Of a DNA stretch of 64,000 nt, positions 61,180-64,000 are shown one piece after another. Both the position numbers and the translations under genes were made by a program. The stretch lies in contig CAUYLG010041400.1 in assembly GCA_963573385.1 (NCBI GenBank), positions 21,276 to 85,275 on the forward strand, read 5' to 3'. Every line of letters begins with the position of its first letter. The first letter of the stretch is position 1. The DNA comes from Cacajao melanocephalus. Lineage: Eukaryota; Chordata; Mammalia; Primates; Pitheciidae. The notes below the pieces were generated by a model. It worked only from the letters and a program-made list of their open reading frames with translations. It searched no databases and was not told the DNA's origin.

Positions 61180-63565
61180 GAGAAGGTATTAAAATAGAGG
61201 AAAATTAAAATGCAAATTAAAATATAAATTAAATATAATATCTGATGAAAAAGCACCAGAAACTAGAAATCTAAAATCTCAACATAAAAATGGATAAATG
61301 CCAGGCAAATGTGAAATTGAATTTAAACTGAGCAAAGAAATTAAAGTAAAAGATAAAATCTTCTCAGATAAGAAAACTAAATTATAAGATACCCTAGGGA
61401 GCACAGGGAAGGCCAAGAATACAATAAGAGCAAGAGAGAAGGAGTCAAGAAAATTCAGCTGAATAAAGAAGGCATGAAACAGGAAGAGACAAAAGTGATA
61501 AGAAAGATTGACAAGTGCAGCTAGAACAGGACCAGTCCTTAAAAGGATAATCCAAGGAAATCTCCTTAAAATAAAAGATGACCTGAATTTACACATTTGC
61601 CATATACTTGGGGAAAATGAGCAGAATGATCAACTCCAAAATTTACCTGAACAGAAACAAGTATTAATAATAAAGAAGACAAAATCCTCTGGTTCTTCAA
61701 GCAAACAATAGTCCTAATTACTAATAAAGGAAAGACCCTTACTTCAGCATTTGGCTTCTTGATAACCACATCACATTGAAAGCAGAGGACAATGAAACAA
61801 CATTCTTAAGAAATAAGAATTTTGTGCCAACCAAGCTTTTCTTCAAATATAAAGTCTATAAAGTAAATGAACTCAGGAAACATTGACTAATGAGGCATCT
61901 GCAAAAACCTAATTTAATATTGCAGATATAAAACTAAGACAAAAGTGGGATAATAACGAAAAATTGTATGTAAATGTTATGTGCTTTGATAAAGTTCAAA
62001 AAGAAACAGGACCAAAAAATGGAAACAAAAGAAAGCAAATAATAGGAAATCTCACTTAACGCCACGTAGATAAAAGGTAGAAGTCAAACAAAATTCTTTA
62101 AAGCTGACAATGCAAGGGTAAAAGTCTAAACAAGGAAAAGGGTATTAATAATGTATTAATATAATAGTAACACTAGAAAAGAAACACAAGACTTTCCAAG
62201 TACTAGAAGTAATCCAATATTTTTAAAATATGAAAAACAGGCCACATAGTGGAAAACACAGTAAGTAGAACATAATATGACAGAGGTGAAACTGAGCAAA
62301 TCAAATATATTAGTAAATTCCAATAGGCTTAACCTTAAGTTCCTTTGTAAAGAAAAATGTTTTCTGATTGGTTCAGAAAGCAAAATCATACTATGTGCTA
62401 TATGAAAAAGATACCCTTAGAACAACGTGATTCAGAAAGTCTATAAATATATGATAGGTATTGGAAGCAGGAAAATATAGACAAAATAAAGTAGACATTT
62501 GGATCTCAACGTCTGACAAGGTCAAACTAAGAACAACAGGATTAAGAGTGAACAGTATGGAGCTTCACAATGAAAGTATAATAGGTATGAATATCTGTGC
62601 TTCAAACAACATAATAGCAACTTTAATAAAGTAGAAAATGCAAACGAAAACAAGATTATATTAGACAAACTTAATATACGTTTTTGTTTGTTTGTTTTTG
62701 TATTTTCCTGAGACAAGGTCCGGCTCTGTTGTCCATGCTGTAGTGCAGAGTGGCTATTAGCTGACTGCAACCTCCACTTCCCAGGCTGAAGCCATCCCCT
62801 CACCTCAGTCTCCCTAGTAACTAGAACTACAGGTACATGCCACCACACCTGGCTAAATTTTTTTTGGTTTCTTTTCTTTTCTTTTCTTTCTTTCTTTTTT
62901 TTTTTTTGTAGAGTCAGGATTTCGCCATGTTGTTTAGGCTGGTCTCAAACTCTTGAGCTCCAGCTATCTGACCACCTTGGCCTCCCAACGTGCTAGGATT
63001 ATAGGTGTGAACCATCACTCCTGGCCTTAATATACCTTTTTAGTCTAAAATAGTTCACATGAACACATAAAAAATAAGTTAGAATACAAAATAACTATTC
63101 TGGTATATCCAAAGCATTAACCAAAACTGATGGTATATTAATTCACAAAAAATAACTTCAAATTACATGAAATAGAAATAATACATTAGTCATAATGCAA
63201 TAAAACTGTAAATAGAAATAAATAACAACAATAAAAATTGTTCCACAGAGAAATTCTTAAAATTCTCTATTAAATAACTCTTGAGTCTAAAAGGAAATGC
63301 AAAACACAATGTATATCATCTAATAAACAACATAATGAAAACATAATTTAACAAATCTATAAGACTCAATAAAACCTGTAGAATACAATTAAATAAGTGA
63401 TTAGAGAAAGTCCATGCCCTTTAATATTTATTTAAGTATCAATAAGATATAAAAATGAACTAAGCTTCAACTTTAAAAAGACAGAGAAAAATTTCAAAGT
63501 AAACAAAAAGAAAATAGAATGAGCTAATATAGAAAAAAGAAGAAATTGATGTTAGAAAAAAGTGG
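61180..63565 (+). mobile_element. Old L1ME/HAL1-like element
   Basis: A-rich plus-strand sequence. About 61,810-61,890 (AGAATTTTGTGCCAACCAAG ... TGAACTCAGGAAACATTG) matches the L1M linker region. 63,370-63,540 (GAATACAATTAAATAAGTGA, GCTTCAACTTTAAAAAGACA) matches early ORF2. No frame stays open. Carries an Alu; cut at the right by a younger L1. Confidence 0.65.
62680..63026 (-). mobile_element. Old Alu (J-like), minus strand, with target duplication
   Basis: TTTTCCTGAGACAAGGTCCG ... CACCACACCTGGCTAA, a T/C-rich middle (62,870-62,907), then CAGGATTTCGCCATGTTGTT ... ATCACTCCTGGCC. TTAATATAC lies on both sides (62,671-62,679 and 63,027-63,035). The middle (TTTTC)n is an expanded linker. Confidence 0.9.
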
Positions 63566-63569
63566 ATTG

Positions 63570-64000
63570 GGAGAGAGATCCAAGATGGCGATTAACAACA
63601 GTTTAGGATTGTAGCTCCCACTGAAAGCGCAGAGAGCATGTGGACACCGCAATTTCAGACGAATTTCTGTTGCCCACAAACTGGGAGCTACCCAACGGAG
63701 GAGCCATTCAGGTCGCCAGTGCGACTCTTTTGGCCGGCGCAGCTGTTTTGCCGGCGCCCCAGCACGGCGCGGCGCTTCTCAGTTTGGAGTATAGGTGACT
63801 GGGTGCCCTTTGAGTCCAGCTCCGCTGGTCCCATCCCCACAAGAACAGCAATTGGAAGCTCTGAGGACTGAGAGTTTCACAGTAAGCACAGCTGAACCTG
63901 GGAAAGCCTAGCTCTGCGGGGAAAGGGCGTCTGCCAAAGGAAAACTAAGAAACAGAAAAAACTTCATCACCAACAAGCCGGACGTCCACTCAGACCCAAT
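63570..64000 (+). mobile_element. L1 5' UTR, full 5' end, runs off the window
   Basis: Begins GGAGAGAGATCCAAGATGGC, the position and motif (CCAAGATGGC, a YY1-type site) of an L1 5' end. It is GC- and CpG-rich (GCGCCCCAGCACGGCGCGGC) unlike the AT-rich flank. The sequence differs from the youngest L1 5' UTR that I know, so an older primate L1 is likely. The 77-codon frame here is 5' UTR, not ORF1. Confidence 0.82.
63580..63589 (+). promoter_or_regulatory. YY1-type site at L1 start
   Basis: CCAAGATGGC near base 11 of the L1; in active L1 this site sets the transcription start. Confidence 0.65.

Noticed and set aside
63638..63871. 77-codon frame with start codon
   Set aside because: Lies in L1 5' UTR upstream of where ORF1 would start.

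Overview
The window is primate nuclear DNA, most likely human. It contains Alu elements on both strands, L1 of primate-age (L1P-like) and older mammalian (L1M/L1ME-like) types, THE1/MST/MLT1 (MaLR) solo LTRs, MIR fragments and two endogenous retroviruses. I found no host protein-coding gene, no tRNA gene and no CRISPR array. All long open frames that can be explained are retroviral or L1 ORF2 debris. No genuinely new biological system is visible; the interest lies in how the repeats are nested and joined.

Layout. 1-16.4 kb is AT-rich intergenic DNA with old, scattered repeats: a possible minus-strand ERV remnant at 2.6-4.7 kb, MLT1 at 6.1 kb, a CA microsatellite, MIRs, and MST at 10.6 and 13.1 kb. 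16.4-30.8 kb is a nested stack. A minus-strand L1 (L1 A) is split first by another minus-strand L1 (L1 B, 17.6-19.4 kb) and then by a 9.15-kb class I endogenous provirus (19,820-28,971). The provirus has two ~500-bp LTRs, TCCT target duplications and a primer site matching tRNA-Arg. Its gag-pro-pol-env order is intact, but every gene is broken.

30.8-33.5 kb is single-copy-like DNA with a MIR. About 33.7-38.0 kb is a second, 5'-incomplete retrovirus whose gag/pol resembles class II (beta-like, HERV-K/HML type). Its 3' part contains a class I-like integrase-tail motif, a 5S rRNA pseudogene lies near the seam, and it ends in a polypurine tract and one LTR.

38.0-42.2 kb holds an L1 with a twin-priming inversion carrying an Alu, then an MST LTR carrying another Alu and a TTTC microsatellite. 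45.75-48.72 kb is an old plus-strand L1 with a 9-bp target duplication. 48.99-52.27 kb is a younger L1, again with a twin-priming inversion, flanked by TTACTATT. 52.3-61.2 kb is intergenic DNA with L1M, MLT1, MER5A, Alu and THE1 insertions. 61.2-63.57 kb is an old L1ME-like element carrying an Alu. The last 430 bases are the GC-rich 5' UTR of another L1 that runs off the window.

The parts do not work together as a pathway. The sequence records successive insertions: old L1M/MIR, then MaLR LTRs and L1P, then ERVs and Alus. Both proviruses have lost coding capacity through stops, frameshifts and altered catalytic or structural residues.
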